This document shows positions 42,612 to 51,401 of a stretch of DNA of 64,000 nucleotides, one piece after another (the first letter of the stretch is position 1; every line of letters begins with the position of its first letter). Origin of the DNA: Heyndrickxia sporothermodurans (GTDB lineage: Bacteria; Bacillota; Bacilli; Bacillales; Bacillaceae_C). Made by a program: the position numbers and the translations under genes. Location: positions 62,001 through 126,000 of the forward strand of contig BORH01000007.1 of assembly GCA_018333075.1 (NCBI GenBank). The letters are read 5' to 3'. The notes under the pieces are model-generated. The model was not told the origin of the DNA and made no database searches. It saw only the letters and a list, made by a program, of their open reading frames with translations.

Positions 42612-44036
42612 CGGAGAGACGGGACTTTGGAAGATATATAACCTTGAAAGCTGATTTCCTTTTCTCATTGCTGAAAATCGATTGTCTCTACCGATTTCTG
42701 TTCCTGATGGATGATATTGAAGTTTAATCGATGATATTTTTTGAAATTTAGGAGATATGTCTCGTATTTTGGGCGATATCTTTTAAATTTAAGGAGATAA
42801 AAATTGAAAAGCGGTTGATAACACAAGCACATGGTGGATGTACAAAATTTATGATTGATATATGGTTCTTTGATATTCATTAGGAAGTAAATTTTGATTT
42901 TTTCGGAGAGGTTATGGATGATAATTGATCTTGAAAGCTGATTTCCTTTTCTCATTGCTGATAACCAATTGTCTCTGCGGATTTCTGTTTTTGATGGGTG
43001 ATATCGAAGTTTGATCGATGATATAATTTGAAATTTAGGAGATATATCTCATGTTTTTGGCGATATCTTTTAAATTTAAGGAGATAAAAATTGAAAAGCG
43101 GTTGATAACACAAGCTCATAGAAGATATATAAAATTTATAGATGAAATATGGTCTTTGATATTCGTAGGAAGTATATTTTGGCTTTTTCCGGAGAGGTTA
43201 TGGATGATAATTGATCTTGAAAGCTGATTTCCTTTTCTCATTGCTGAAAAACGATTGTCTCTGCAGATTTCTGTTTTTGATGGATGATATCGAAGTTTGA
43301 TTGATGATATTTTTTTTATTTGGCAGATATATTTTATTTTGTTGGAGATATTTTTTAAATTTATGGAGATAAAAATTGAAAAGCGGTTAATAACACAAGA
43401 TCATGGCGGATATACAAAATTTATGGTTGATATATGGTTCTTTGATATTCATTAGGAAGTAAATTTTGATTTTTTCGGAGAGGTTATGGATGATAATTGA
43501 TCTTGAAAGCTGATTTCCTTTTCTCATTGCTGAAAAACGATTGTCTCTGCAGATTTCTGTTTTTGATGGATGATATCGAAGTTTGATTGATGATATTTTT
43601 TTTATTTGGCAGATATATTTCATTTTGTTGGAGATATTTTTTAAATTTATGGAGATAAAAATTGAAAAGCGGTTAATAACACAAGATCATGGCAGAAATA
43701 CAAAATTTATGGATGAAATATGGTTCTTTGAGATTCTTTGGAAGTATATTTTGTCATTTAAATTACATAAAAATAGCTATTTACGGAGAGGTTTTCGATG
43801 ATAATTGATCTTGAAAGCTGATTTCCTTTTCTCATTGCTGAAAAACGATTGTCTCGGCGGATTTCTGTTTTTGATGGAGGATATTAAAGTCTGATCGATG
43901 ATATTTTTTCGATTTGGTAGATATATTTCATTTTGTTGGAGATATTTTTTAAATTTATGGAGATAAAAAATGAAAAGCGGTTGATAACACAAGCTTACAG
44001 TAGATATACAAAATTTATGGATGAAATAGTTCCCCA
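42612..44036 (+). repeat. Five tandem ~290-bp units with GGAGATA motifs
   Basis: Units marked by CTTGAAAGCTGATTTCC at 42643, 42930, 43216, 43502 and 43810, with spacings of 286-308 bp. Each contains GATGATAT-type sequences, usually two GGAGATA motifs and AAATTGAAAAGCGGTT. Four carry GGAGAGG followed by ATGATAATTGATCTTGAAAG, a seven-codon frame (MIIDLES stop). Units three and four are nearly identical. No gene follows on the plus strand. Long frames on the minus strand merely reflect the repeat. Confidence 0.85.
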
Positions 44037-44070
44037 TTATTGTCCACCTCTACCTCAATCTATATAAAAA

Positions 44071-44099
44071 AACCGACTTTTCCTCAAAAAAGTCAGGTT
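44071..44099 (-). terminator. Terminator of the dienelactone-hydrolase-like gene
   Basis: Read leftward, AACCTGACTTTT and AAAAGTCGGTT pair with one mismatch, then TTTTTTT. Confidence 0.8.
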
Positions 44100-44174
44100 C
44101 GCTTATTACTTCCAAACAGACATATATTTTTTCTGATATTTGCTATATTCCTCTAACTCAATTAATTCCAATGC

Positions 44175-44777
44175 TCATCTTAACTTTAATACTCGATTGA
44201 AAAAGCTCTCCATTTCTTTCATTGCTTTTTGTGCAGATTCTTCTTGATACTTTGAAGAAAACGGATCACTGAATCCATGCTGACCTTTTAGTTTATTTAT
44301 TTCGATTGGTTTTTCACTTAATTTTGAAATGAGTTCATCCACTGAAAAGGATGACTCCTCCTCTGGGAAAAATAGTAATACTGGACATTGCGGATTGATG
44401 TCCACATATTCTCTTATACGCGAACCATAGAACCCAACAATACCATTTACATTAGGAAGCTCACTACATAACCAGGCAACTGTTGCTCCAACACTAAATC
44501 CAATGATGATTACTTTCTCGTATTTATTTTGATTTGTTAAAAGGATATCCTTTACAAAATGAAAAACTTTAGCAAAACCGATGTTTTCCTTAAAATGCAG
44601 GTATGCTGCTTCCTCCTCTGAATACTCGAAAGCGTCTCTCTCAATGATATTTGGACAAATCACATCGTAGCCATGCGTCCCTAGCATTTTACAAAATTTC
44701 TGCATATGCTGATTAAGCCCGTAAATTTCATGGATAACAATGATAACTGTACTGGACTGATTGTTTATGTTAATCAT
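44175..44777 (-). CDS. Dienelactone hydrolase-family alpha/beta hydrolase
   Basis: 200 residues. Nucleophile elbow IIGFSVGATVAW near residue 93 (serine in place of the cysteine of true dienelactone hydrolase), an aspartate/glutamate region near VLLFFPEEE, and catalytic histidine in GQHGFSDP near residue 165. HEIYGLN is a typical N-terminal oxyanion motif. Cytoplasmic. Substrate unknown. Confidence 0.82.
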   Translation of the reverse strand: MININNQSSTVIIVIHEIYGLNQHMQKFCKMLGTHGYDVICPNIIERDAFEYSEEEAAYLHFKENIGFAKVFHFVKDILLTNQNKYEKVIIIGFSVGATVAWLCSELPNVNGIVGFYGSRIREYVDINPQCPVLLFFPEEESSFSVDELISKLSEKPIEINKLKGQHGFSDPFSSKYQEESAQKAMKEMESFFNRVLKLR

Positions 44778-44788
44778 AAGATCTCCTC

Positions 44789-45232
44789 TTAGTATAGCTT
44801 TTTTTCTAATATAATTTTCGGTTCTCCCTTGTCATCTGTATAAGTGCCGATGACATCAAATCCATGCTTGATATTCAATATAAGCATGCTTCGCCATTGG
44901 TTCTTCGTTTTCGTTTGTACCTTTTGATAATTCTTTTCTTGCAAATATTGATGCTGAATTTTCATTAATTTTGACGCAATTCCATGTTTGCGATATTGTT
45001 CATCCACTCCACCGAGCCAACTGTAAAATTTCTCATTATCCAATTTGTAACCAATTTTATATCCAATAACTTTTTTATCCACCATTGCAACTATGATCAG
45101 AAGCTGGGGCTTCGTTTCCATCTTCATGACCAGCTCATTTAATTGACCAAAAATCATCTCATGTAAACGTAAAATCTCATTCATTATCTCTGTTTCAGGA
45201 ATGGAATAAAACTGTAAATAATCTATTTTCAT
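44789..45232 (-). CDS. GNAT-family N-acetyltransferase
   Basis: 147 residues. The acetyl-CoA site is WLGGVDEQYRKHGIASKLMK near residues 82-100, preceded by VIGYKIGYKL. AGGAGG precedes the start. It lies 12 bases upstream of the hydrolase gene, so co-transcription is likely. Substrate unknown. Confidence 0.85.
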   Translation of the reverse strand: MKIDYLQFYSIPETEIMNEILRLHEMIFGQLNELVMKMETKPQLLIIVAMVDKKVIGYKIGYKLDNEKFYSWLGGVDEQYRKHGIASKLMKIQHQYLQEKNYQKVQTKTKNQWRSMLILNIKHGFDVIGTYTDDKGEPKIILEKKLY

Positions 45233-45284
45233 GGAATCCTCCTTCCTATATATAAGAATTCTTTAAAATAATGGACTTTCCTTC

Positions 45285-45319
45285 TATGTAATTTATATTT
45301 TACATTATGTAACTTATAT
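45285..45319 (+). promoter_or_regulatory. Direct repeat TATGTAAYTTATAT, probable XRE operator
   Basis: TATGTAATTTATAT (45285-45298) and TATGTAACTTATAT (45306-45319) are 21 bp apart, two helical turns, directly upstream of the XRE gene. Confidence 0.5.
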
Positions 45320-45347
45320 GTTATATCCAATTTAAGGAGGGATCCTA

Positions 45348-45554
45348 TTGAAAAACGAAGTGAAGCTCGCACGCATTAAAATAGGGCTTACCCAGCAGCA
45401 ATTGGCGGATGCTGTCGGAATTACCCGACAAACCATCAGCTTAATTGAAAAAGGAAAATACAATCCTTCACTGAAGCTTTGCCTGCAAATTTGCTATGCC
45501 GTCCATGCGTCGTTAGATGAAATTTTTTGGATTCACGAGGAGGATTTCAAATGA
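45348..45554 (+). CDS. XRE-family helix-turn-helix regulator
   Basis: 68 residues from a TTG start with AAGGAGG seven bases upstream. Helix-turn-helix core GLTQQQLADAVGITRQTISL followed by IEKGKYNPSLKLCLQICYAV. Such YgzD-like small regulators are usually paired with a membrane protein, here the overlapping gene at 45551. Confidence 0.9.
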   Translation: MKNEVKLARIKIGLTQQQLADAVGITRQTISLIEKGKYNPSLKLCLQICYAVHASLDEIFWIHEEDFK

Positions 45555-45984
45555 AAAAAATAAAAGATGAACGACTCATTTTACAAAATCTAAATAACAT
45601 CCGGATTGCCTTTATCGTTCAAACACTTGGAATTATCGGTATTCTAGGATATGACCTTTTTACAAACGGAATCGACGAAATGAGAAATAACCCATTATGG
45701 ATCTCTTTATTTTAACATCTGTAGTATATGCCTATCTATCAATGAATGTAAGTATCGACCATGAAGAAAATGCCAAATCACCTACTAAAGGTTTGATTAT
45801 CTCGGTAATTATATTAACCGTTATCTCTGTAGCAGTAGGTTATTTCGTTTCAATTACGGATGGCTACCATTTCAAAGATGGTCTACTATTTGGAGGCATC
45901 TTATTTATCTGTGGGATGGTACCAGCTCTCTATATTTATCTTTTACGTAAAAAGAGAGATAAAGAGCTCGAGATGGAGGATTAA
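45551..45984 (+). pseudogene. Membrane partner of the XRE regulator, frameshifted
   Basis: The ATG overlaps the XRE stop (ATGA). The first frame gives NNIRIAFIVQTLGIIGILGY and ends at NPLWISLF. A shifted frame continues FILTSVVYAYLSMNVSIDHE and two more spans to 45984. A one-base deletion near 45705 explains it. Combined length about 145 residues with four spans. Either a pseudogene or a sequencing error. Confidence 0.75.
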
Positions 45985-46053
45985 TTTTACATACTTAGTG
46001 AGCGTTGACTGAGTATTTTCAGATGATTTTTCTGGCGGGGTCTGTTTATTTAG

Positions 46054-46190
46054 GAGCGTGCTCTCCACTTTCGGACGTTGACTGTTTTTTTCAGGGCGTT
46101 CACCCACCTTTTTCGGGCGTTGTCTCCTTCTTTCAGGGCGTTCACCCACCTTTTTCGGACGCTGTCTGCTTTTTTAGGACGTTTGCTTAC
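46054..46190. repeat. Seven ~21-bp-period copies of GGRCGTTNNCT
   Basis: Copies of TTTYRGGRCGTT-type sequence start near 46054, 46073, 46094, 46115, 46136, 46157 and 46177, separated by 19-21 bp. The unit GGGCGTTCACCCACCTTTTT occurs twice exactly. An eighth related site (GAGCGTTGACT) lies at 46000. No gene is present. Confidence 0.75.
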
Positions 46191-46251
46191 TCTTTTCCTA
46201 GCTTTATAAATTATTTCACATAACATTGCTTCTAGTTTTTTTTTCAAAAAA

Positions 46252-46273
46252 ATCCTGCTTTAATAAAAAGCAG
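46252..46273. terminator. Terminator between XRE operon and MFS gene
   Basis: CCTGCTTT and AAAGCAGG pair. On the minus strand the stem is followed by ATTTTTTTG, so it ends the MFS gene transcript. Confidence 0.85.
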
Positions 46274-46279
46274 GAAAGT

Positions 46280-47494
46280 TTATGATTCTACTTCAAAGGA
46301 GGATAGCGGCTTTTGTAACTGTTTCTGTACGAATGAAATAGCGCTGTTCAATAGTAAGATGATTGAACAAAACAGAAGTGCCCATCCTGTATGAAACCAT
46401 TCAGATACTACTCCTGCATAACCGTTTGCTAAAATGACAACCGTTCCAGTTAGGAGGAATCCTCCACTACTTATTCGTGCTAAAAATGTATCAGATGTTA
46501 CCGTTTGTCTCGCTGCACCATTAATGACGAAAGCCATTGACAATGCCCCATCGAAAATAAACATACCAAGGAACGCTATCCACAAATTTGTAGAAAGAGC
46601 AACAATAAATATTCCACAACCTGATGCTAGCATGATTGATCCATATAGCTTATTCCAATGTATATTCTTTAAACGGTGCATTAAAAATATTCCAACAAGA
46701 TTGCCCCAACCTGCTCCAGAAAGCAATAATCCTATCTGTGCTGGTGATAATTCTAAATCTTGCTTAGCCAAGAAGATAACTAACAAACTGACAGCTTGAG
46801 TAGTAAAATTAAGCACGATATGATTAAAGGTAATAAATCTTTGAATTTTGGATGAAAATAATAGCTTTACTCCACTTACCCCTTGTTTAAAATATGATTG
46901 TTTATTTGTTTTGCTTTTCCTTGATTCTTTTTCAATGAATGTTAAAGAAAAAAGACTTATAAAGGAAATAAAAAAAGAAAATGCATCAATACTTAGCGTG
47001 GCTGCAGCACCTATATAAGATAGAACAATTCCTGCAAGTAAAGGTCCTATCAATGTACTAATAGCATCTGCTGCTTCCATATAATTATGGGCTTCAACTA
47101 ATCGAGTCCTCCCTGCAATCCCAGGAAGTAGTGCATTCATTGAAATTCTAAACAGCAAACCAGCAATTCCTGTCATAAACAAGATTGTAGAAATAACTAA
47201 TAAATTGAATTGATCCAGAAAAATGGTTATTGCAAGTATAAACATCATTATCATCCGAACCAATTCCGAAGCTATCGCGATCTTTTTTTTCGACCAATTT
47301 TCCACCCAAACACCTGCAGGAAGGGAAAATAGTAATGGAGCTATTTGTGTACTAATTGCGACAATTGCCGCCTTCATTGGTGAGTTCGTCACTTGAAGAA
47401 CGATCCAAGGAATCACCAACTCACTAAACCTACTACCAAAAATCGAAACTACCTGACCTAACCATAAAATGAGAAAATTTCTTTCTTTTAGCAT
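46280..47494 (-). CDS. MFS transporter
   Basis: 404 residues with about twelve membrane spans. Begins FLILWLGQVVSIFGSRFSEL as in the MFS_3/enterobactin exporter-like group. Loop 2-3 motif PAGVWVENWSKKK and a central cytoplasmic loop rich in lysine (ESRKSKTNKQ). Probably an exporter; substrate unknown. GGGGTG precedes the ATG. Confidence 0.88.
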   Translation of the reverse strand: MLKERNFLILWLGQVVSIFGSRFSELVIPWIVLQVTNSPMKAAIVAISTQIAPLLFSLPAGVWVENWSKKKIAIASELVRMIMMFILAITIFLDQFNLLVISTILFMTGIAGLLFRISMNALLPGIAGRTRLVEAHNYMEAADAISTLIGPLLAGIVLSYIGAAATLSIDAFSFFISFISLFSLTFIEKESRKSKTNKQSYFKQGVSGVKLLFSSKIQRFITFNHIVLNFTTQAVSLLVIFLAKQDLELSPAQIGLLLSGAGWGNLVGIFLMHRLKNIHWNKLYGSIMLASGCGIFIVALSTNLWIAFLGMFIFDGALSMAFVINGAARQTVTSDTFLARISSGGFLLTGTVVILANGYAGVVSEWFHTGWALLFCSIILLLNSAISFVQKQLQKPLSSFEVES

Positions 47495-47721
47495 ATTTAC
47501 ACCCCATGTTTTATAAAGTTATTTAGTTCATTACTTTATTTTCACATTGGATTTGTTCCTTTCTTTTCGTATTTATGTTAGACAGGTGATTTGACCGAAA
47601 TATCTTCCTTTGTGACCGGTAAACTAAATAAATTGAGTTTGAATAATAATGAGAAACAGGTTCCCTATTCTCTGCATCCTTTTATATTATAGTCCAACTT
47701 TTAATTTCTGAAAATTAATAC
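47495..47721. other. Intergenic, divergent promoters region
   Basis: AT-rich. No additional gene or structured RNA recognised. Confidence 0.4.
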
Positions 47722-47777
47722 TTGACTTAAAAATGTGTTTTCTGGTAATTTCATCATATAACCAAAAGGTTATATGA
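47722..47777 (+). promoter_or_regulatory. Promoter and 24-bp palindromic operator of the ArsR gene
   Basis: TTGACT (47722-47727) and an extended -10 TGGTAATTT (47743-47751). Next, TCATATAACC, AAAA, GGTTATATGA (47754-47777) is a perfect palindrome covering the transcription start. Autorepression by the ArsR protein is the natural reading. Confidence 0.7.
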
Positions 47778-47789
47778 ATGGAGGAAAGT

Positions 47790-48104
47790 ATGACTGACAT
47801 CTATCGCGCTATTGCGGATCCTATCAGACGAAAAATTTTACTTATGACATCTCAGAGAGAATACACTCAATCGGAAATCGTTCATTCATTTACTATTTCA
47901 CAGCCTGCCATTAAAAAGCATCTAACGATCCTATTGGAAGAAAGTTTACTTGAAGAAAGAAGGGAGGGGAAATTCTGCTATTACAAGTTGAATGAGCGTG
48001 TGTTTCAATTGCATTTTAAACATTTACAACGTGAATTAGGAATTATTTTAGAACAGAAGTTAATGAACTTAAAAAAATCATTGGAAGAGGACGATAATAT
48101 ATGA
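47790..48104 (+). CDS. ArsR-family transcriptional regulator
   Basis: 104 residues from the ATG at 47790, chosen because GGAGG lies five bases before it; another ATG at 47778 overlaps that site. Winged helix: IADPIRRKILLMTSQREYTQ and SQPAIKKHLTILLEESLLEE, then RREGKFCYYKLNE. No metal-binding cysteine pair (CxC) in helix 3, so it is not a metal sensor of the ArsR/SmtB kind. Overlaps the next gene by four bases. Confidence 0.88.
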   Translation: MTDIYRAIADPIRRKILLMTSQREYTQSEIVHSFTISQPAIKKHLTILLEESLLEERREGKFCYYKLNERVFQLHFKHLQRELGIILEQKLMNLKKSLEEDDNI

Positions 48105-48796
48105 CGACTTATCATTCAGTAAAAAGGGATATTTTCATTAATGTTCCAGTAGAAAAGGTTTGGAAAGCTCTTACTGTACCTAGCGAACGAAATAAATGGG
48201 AAACGAAACATAGTGATATCAATCTAGCCATTGGCGGAAAAGTAGATTTAGATTATGGCTGGGGAGTTACATATAGTGGGATATTAACTGAAATAGTTGA
48301 AAATGAAAAATTAGTTATTGAAGGAGAAGATAAAGATTTAACGATTTGGACGATTACACCACAAGACGGAGGAAGCCTAGTATCAATAGAATACACTGGA
48401 TTATGGTCAGGCAACATCGGTATTATGGAAATGGAAAATATGATGTTTGGTACCTACCAATTTATGAAAAACTTTAAAAGTGTACTTGAAAAAAATCTTG
48501 ATATTCGCCATACCTTTTGGGTTAGCTGGATAGGAGTACTTCATAGATCCCACTCATCTAAAGCGGGAGTTGAAGTAGTGAAGATTATTCCTCATACCCC
48601 CGCTGATGGCGTCATTCAAGATGGTGATATCATCCAATCTTTAAACGATCAACCTATTCACAATTATGATGACTTCGAAACTCAAATTACAGAAATAGGC
48701 CCTGATAAAGAAATCAGCTTAAACATCCAACGTCAAAATCAACAATGCACCGTACACATAACAACGATCCCATTCGGCACCAAGCTACAGCATTAA
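48101..48796 (+). CDS. SRPBCC (AHSA1-like) domain fused to a PDZ domain
   Basis: 231 residues. Residues about 1-135 are an SRPBCC/AHSA1 ligand-binding fold (FINVPVEKVWKALTVPSERN, KWETKHSD, GGKVDLDYGWGVTYSGILTE). Residues about 150-226 are a PDZ domain (GVEVVKIIPHTPADGVIQDG, DIIQSLNDQPIHNYDDFETQ). SRPBCC proteins often pair with ArsR regulators, but a PDZ fusion is unusual. No signal peptide or membrane span. Starts inside the ArsR gene (ATGA). Confidence 0.8.
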   Translation: MTTYHSVKRDIFINVPVEKVWKALTVPSERNKWETKHSDINLAIGGKVDLDYGWGVTYSGILTEIVENEKLVIEGEDKDLTIWTITPQDGGSLVSIEYTGLWSGNIGIMEMENMMFGTYQFMKNFKSVLEKNLDIRHTFWVSWIGVLHRSHSSKAGVEVVKIIPHTPADGVIQDGDIIQSLNDQPIHNYDDFETQITEIGPDKEISLNIQRQNQQCTVHITTIPFGTKLQH

Positions 48797-48801
48797 TGGA
48801 C

Positions 48802-48826
48802 AGAGGGACAGGTTTCCTGTCCCTCT
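48802..48826 (+). terminator. Terminator of the ArsR operon
   Basis: AGAGGGACAGG and CCTGTCCCTCT form an 11-bp stem with a 3-base loop. Confidence 0.85.
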
Positions 48827-48881
48827 ACTTTCACCTATTACTTTCAAAATCTCTCCAATAAATTTAAATTTCCCTCTAAAC

Positions 48882-48895
48882 AGAACAAATGTTTT
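48882..48895 (+). promoter_or_regulatory. SOS (LexA/DinR)-like box
   Basis: AGAACAAATGTTTT matches CGAACRNRYGTTYC at all but the first and last positions. It lies about 70 bases before a YdjM-like gene, a known SOS gene in B. subtilis. Confidence 0.5.
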
Positions 48896-48962
48896 GTTGT
48901 AAGATAGGTAAAGTGTGGTGTTTGGTAAAATACCATAAAATTCGTAACAAGGTGGAATCATT

Positions 48963-49589
48963 ATGAATGGAACAGCACATTTAACTATTGGAGCAGCAAC
49001 CGGATTTATTGTTGCGAACACAATTCAGACCACTCCTTCTACGACACTCCTATTAGTTGGACTAGGTGCCGTTTCAGGTTTATTTCCTGATCTCGACATT
49101 GATGGGAAGCTTCGTAACAAAATCACCCTATCCCATAAGGTCATTCAAAGTGTGGCACAGCTGATTGGGATTCTCATGGTCTTTTATAGTCTTTATGAGG
49201 GAACGGCTACAGAGAAATGGATTGGTTTTGGGATTGGTTTGGGAATGATCACCTTGTCATCGTTGATTAAGCAGAAGCATATGCTAATGATTACAGGTAT
49301 CGGTGTAGTTGCGGGCGGATTTTCCTTACAAGAAATCTGGTTGATTCTCCTTGGGATATATATTCTAATCGCGTCTTTTGCTCCGCACCGTAGCTATACC
49401 CATTCATTATTAGGTGTGATCTTCTTCGGTATTATTGCTAAAAAGTTTGAAATATCTATCGGAATTAACGGCGTTTTCTATACCTGCATGGCGGGATACA
49501 TCAGCCATTTAATTGCAGATATTAAACTATTGCCCTTTAATAAACGAGGGATAAAGCTGTTTCTACCTGTTTCATCGAAAGAAATATAA
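48963..49589 (+). CDS. YdjM-like membrane metal-dependent hydrolase (DUF457)
   Basis: 208 residues, about five spans. The motif set of this group is visible: NGTAHLTIGAATG at the start, SGLFPDLDIDG near residue 40, FAPHRSYTHSLLGVIFFG near residue 140 and GYISHLIADIKL near residue 178. Histidines and aspartates at these points bind metal. An AAGGTGG site precedes the ATG, and an SOS-like box lies upstream, so DNA damage induction is likely. Confidence 0.85.
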   Translation: MNGTAHLTIGAATGFIVANTIQTTPSTTLLLVGLGAVSGLFPDLDIDGKLRNKITLSHKVIQSVAQLIGILMVFYSLYEGTATEKWIGFGIGLGMITLSSLIKQKHMLMITGIGVVAGGFSLQEIWLILLGIYILIASFAPHRSYTHSLLGVIFFGIIAKKFEISIGINGVFYTCMAGYISHLIADIKLLPFNKRGIKLFLPVSSKEI

Positions 49590-49595
49590 GAATGA

Positions 49596-49622
49596 GAACG
49601 GAGGCATCTTGCCCCTCCGTTC
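49596..49622 (+). terminator. Terminator after the ydjM-like gene
   Basis: GAACGGAGG and CCTCCGTTC pair around nine bases, then AATATTTCAG. Confidence 0.8.
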
Positions 49623-49968
49623 AATATTTCAGTTTAATGATAAAATAAAATCACCATCCCAAAAGTATTAATCCAATAGGTAGAATGATAAAACTAGAGT
49701 CTATTAAAATCGAAATTCCTTCAAAAATCAGATGCCGTTTTTCAGTATTCTTTTCCCTATCATCCCACTCACTCCAAATTATTTAACCTGATGATTCCAA
49801 GTCAAATAATAATTAATCCAAATCCAAAAATATATGCCAATTGACATTACAAAATACGAACAAAATCACAAAATATCAATTAAATGTTTCGAATAAAATA
49901 GATTTAACTTCAAATTTACAATATAATAACAAGTATCAAATCAAAATACGAACATTAGGTGATTACTC
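49623..49968. other. Upstream region of guanine deaminase
   Basis: AT-rich, about 345 bases. TACGAACAAAA (near 49855) and its loose inverse TGTTTCGAATA, plus TACGAACATTA just before the gene, recall PurR boxes (CGAAC cores), but the match is weak. TATAAT near 49923 could be a -10. No gene or purine riboswitch fold was recognised. Confidence 0.35.
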
Positions 49969-51321
49969 ATGACAACATATGCACAAGTTTTTCAAGGAAC
50001 TGCCTTTACTAGCAAGTCACCAAGGGAACTACAAATTTTAAAAGACTATCTATTCTGTATTAATGTAGATGGAATGATCGAAAAAATTATTTCTCCAGAA
50101 AATAAAGACTATCAATCTATACTAAATGCATATAAAGATGCAGATAACTTCCATCGTTTAGCCGAAGGTCAGTATTTCTTACCAGGCTTTGTCGATTTGC
50201 ATGTTCATGCACCACAATGGGCACAATCGGGAACAGCATTAGACATTCCGCTTTATGATTGGTTAAACACTTATACATTCCCCATTGAATCTAAGTTTTC
50301 AGATTTAGCTTTTGCTAAAAAAGTTTATCAGGATGTCGTTAGTACTCTACTCGCTAATGGAACAACTACTGCCCTTTATTTTGCTACGGTACATAAGGAG
50401 GCTAGCTATTTACTAGCAGAAATATGTGCCAAGAAAGGACAGCGCGGATTAGTTGGAAAGGTTGTTATGGATAACCCTGATCAAAATCCAGAATATTATC
50501 GTGACGCTGACACTCAAACAGCTTTGGCAGATACTGAAGAATTTATTTTAGCTGTTAAAGAATTAGCGAAATCTACGAAACAAGGTGTTTATCCAGTAGT
50601 AACACCACGCTTTATTCCGAGCTGTACCGATGAAGCCTTAAAGGGGTTAGGAGATCTGGCTGCCAAGTACGATACTTACATTCAATCCCACTGCAGTGAA
50701 AGTGATTGGGAGCATAGCTATGTCCAAGATCGCTTCCATAAAAACGATGCATTTGCTTTACATGATTTTGGTTTATTAAAGGATAAATCAGTCATGGCAC
50801 ATTGTAATTTCTTAAATGATGATGATGCTGATTTATTTGCTGAAACCGGTACTGCTGTCAGCCATTGTCCAATCTCTAATGCGTACTTTGCGAATAGTGT
50901 CATTCCAATCGCTCATTTACATTCAAAAGGCGTTGAGATTGGTTTAGGTTCCGATATTTCTGGAGGTTTTTCACCGAGTCTTTTCGATAATGCAAGACAG
51001 GCTGTTATATCTTCAAGAATGCTTGAAGATGGTGTAAATACGGCTCTTCCTGCTGAAAAACGTGGTGTACCAAATTCACGAATTACGATAAATGAAGCAT
51101 TCTATTTTGCAACAGCTGGCGGTGGTGAAAGCTTAAGCTTACCAATCGGATGCATAGCGGAAGACTATTCTTGGGATGTTCAAATTATTGATACGGCACA
51201 GCTGCCTATTTATGATGCAAATGAGGAACTACATGACATATTCCAAAAAATCATGTATCTCACTCGACCAGAAAACATTCGTGAGGTTTGGGTACAAGGT
51301 GATAAGGTTCATTCTCGGTAG
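49969..51321 (+). CDS. guaD: Guanine deaminase
   Basis: 450 residues of the amidohydrolase superfamily. Zinc ligands and active-site residues: PGFVDLHVHAPQWAQSG near residue 78, PRFIPSCTDE, YIQSHCSESDWEH near residue 240, SVMAHCNFL near residue 278 and GLGSDISGGFSP near residue 325. It converts guanine to xanthine and ammonia. This is the long E. coli/human-like form rather than the short B. subtilis GuaD. It stands alone with its own terminator. Confidence 0.88.
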   Translation: MTTYAQVFQGTAFTSKSPRELQILKDYLFCINVDGMIEKIISPENKDYQSILNAYKDADNFHRLAEGQYFLPGFVDLHVHAPQWAQSGTALDIPLYDWLNTYTFPIESKFSDLAFAKKVYQDVVSTLLANGTTTALYFATVHKEASYLLAEICAKKGQRGLVGKVVMDNPDQNPEYYRDADTQTALADTEEFILAVKELAKSTKQGVYPVVTPRFIPSCTDEALKGLGDLAAKYDTYIQSHCSESDWEHSYVQDRFHKNDAFALHDFGLLKDKSVMAHCNFLNDDDADLFAETGTAVSHCPISNAYFANSVIPIAHLHSKGVEIGLGSDISGGFSPSLFDNARQAVISSRMLEDGVNTALPAEKRGVPNSRITINEAFYFATAGGGESLSLPIGCIAEDYSWDVQIIDTAQLPIYDANEELHDIFQKIMYLTRPENIREVWVQGDKVHSR

Positions 51322-51351
51322 TGATCATCTACATTTTATATATAATCAAAT

Positions 51352-51390
51352 ATGGACCCATGGAGATAACTCGTATCTCTATGAGTCCAT
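51352..51390 (+). terminator. Terminator after guaD
   Basis: ATGGACCCATGGAGATA and TATCTCTATGAGTCCAT pair with three mismatches around ACTCG, then TTTTT. Confidence 0.85.
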
Positions 51391-51401
51391 TTTTAAAAAA
51401 A

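Noticed and set aside
42665-44037. Repeated minus-strand frames of 78-96 codons in the second tandem array
   Set aside because: They lack ribosome-binding sites, break at different points in each unit and have low-complexity K/N/Y-rich sequence. Their recurrence is explained by the DNA repeat itself.
46000-46190. CRISPR-like short repeats with 21-bp period
   Set aside because: The repeats are degenerate and contiguous with no distinct spacers.
46005-46247. Open frames of 65-72 codons on both strands over the 21-bp array
   Set aside because: Products are periodic translations of the repeat with no start signals.
49623-49968. Purine riboswitch before guaD
   Set aside because: The conserved junction sequences of the purine aptamer were not found; only weak CGAAC cores resembling PurR boxes are present.
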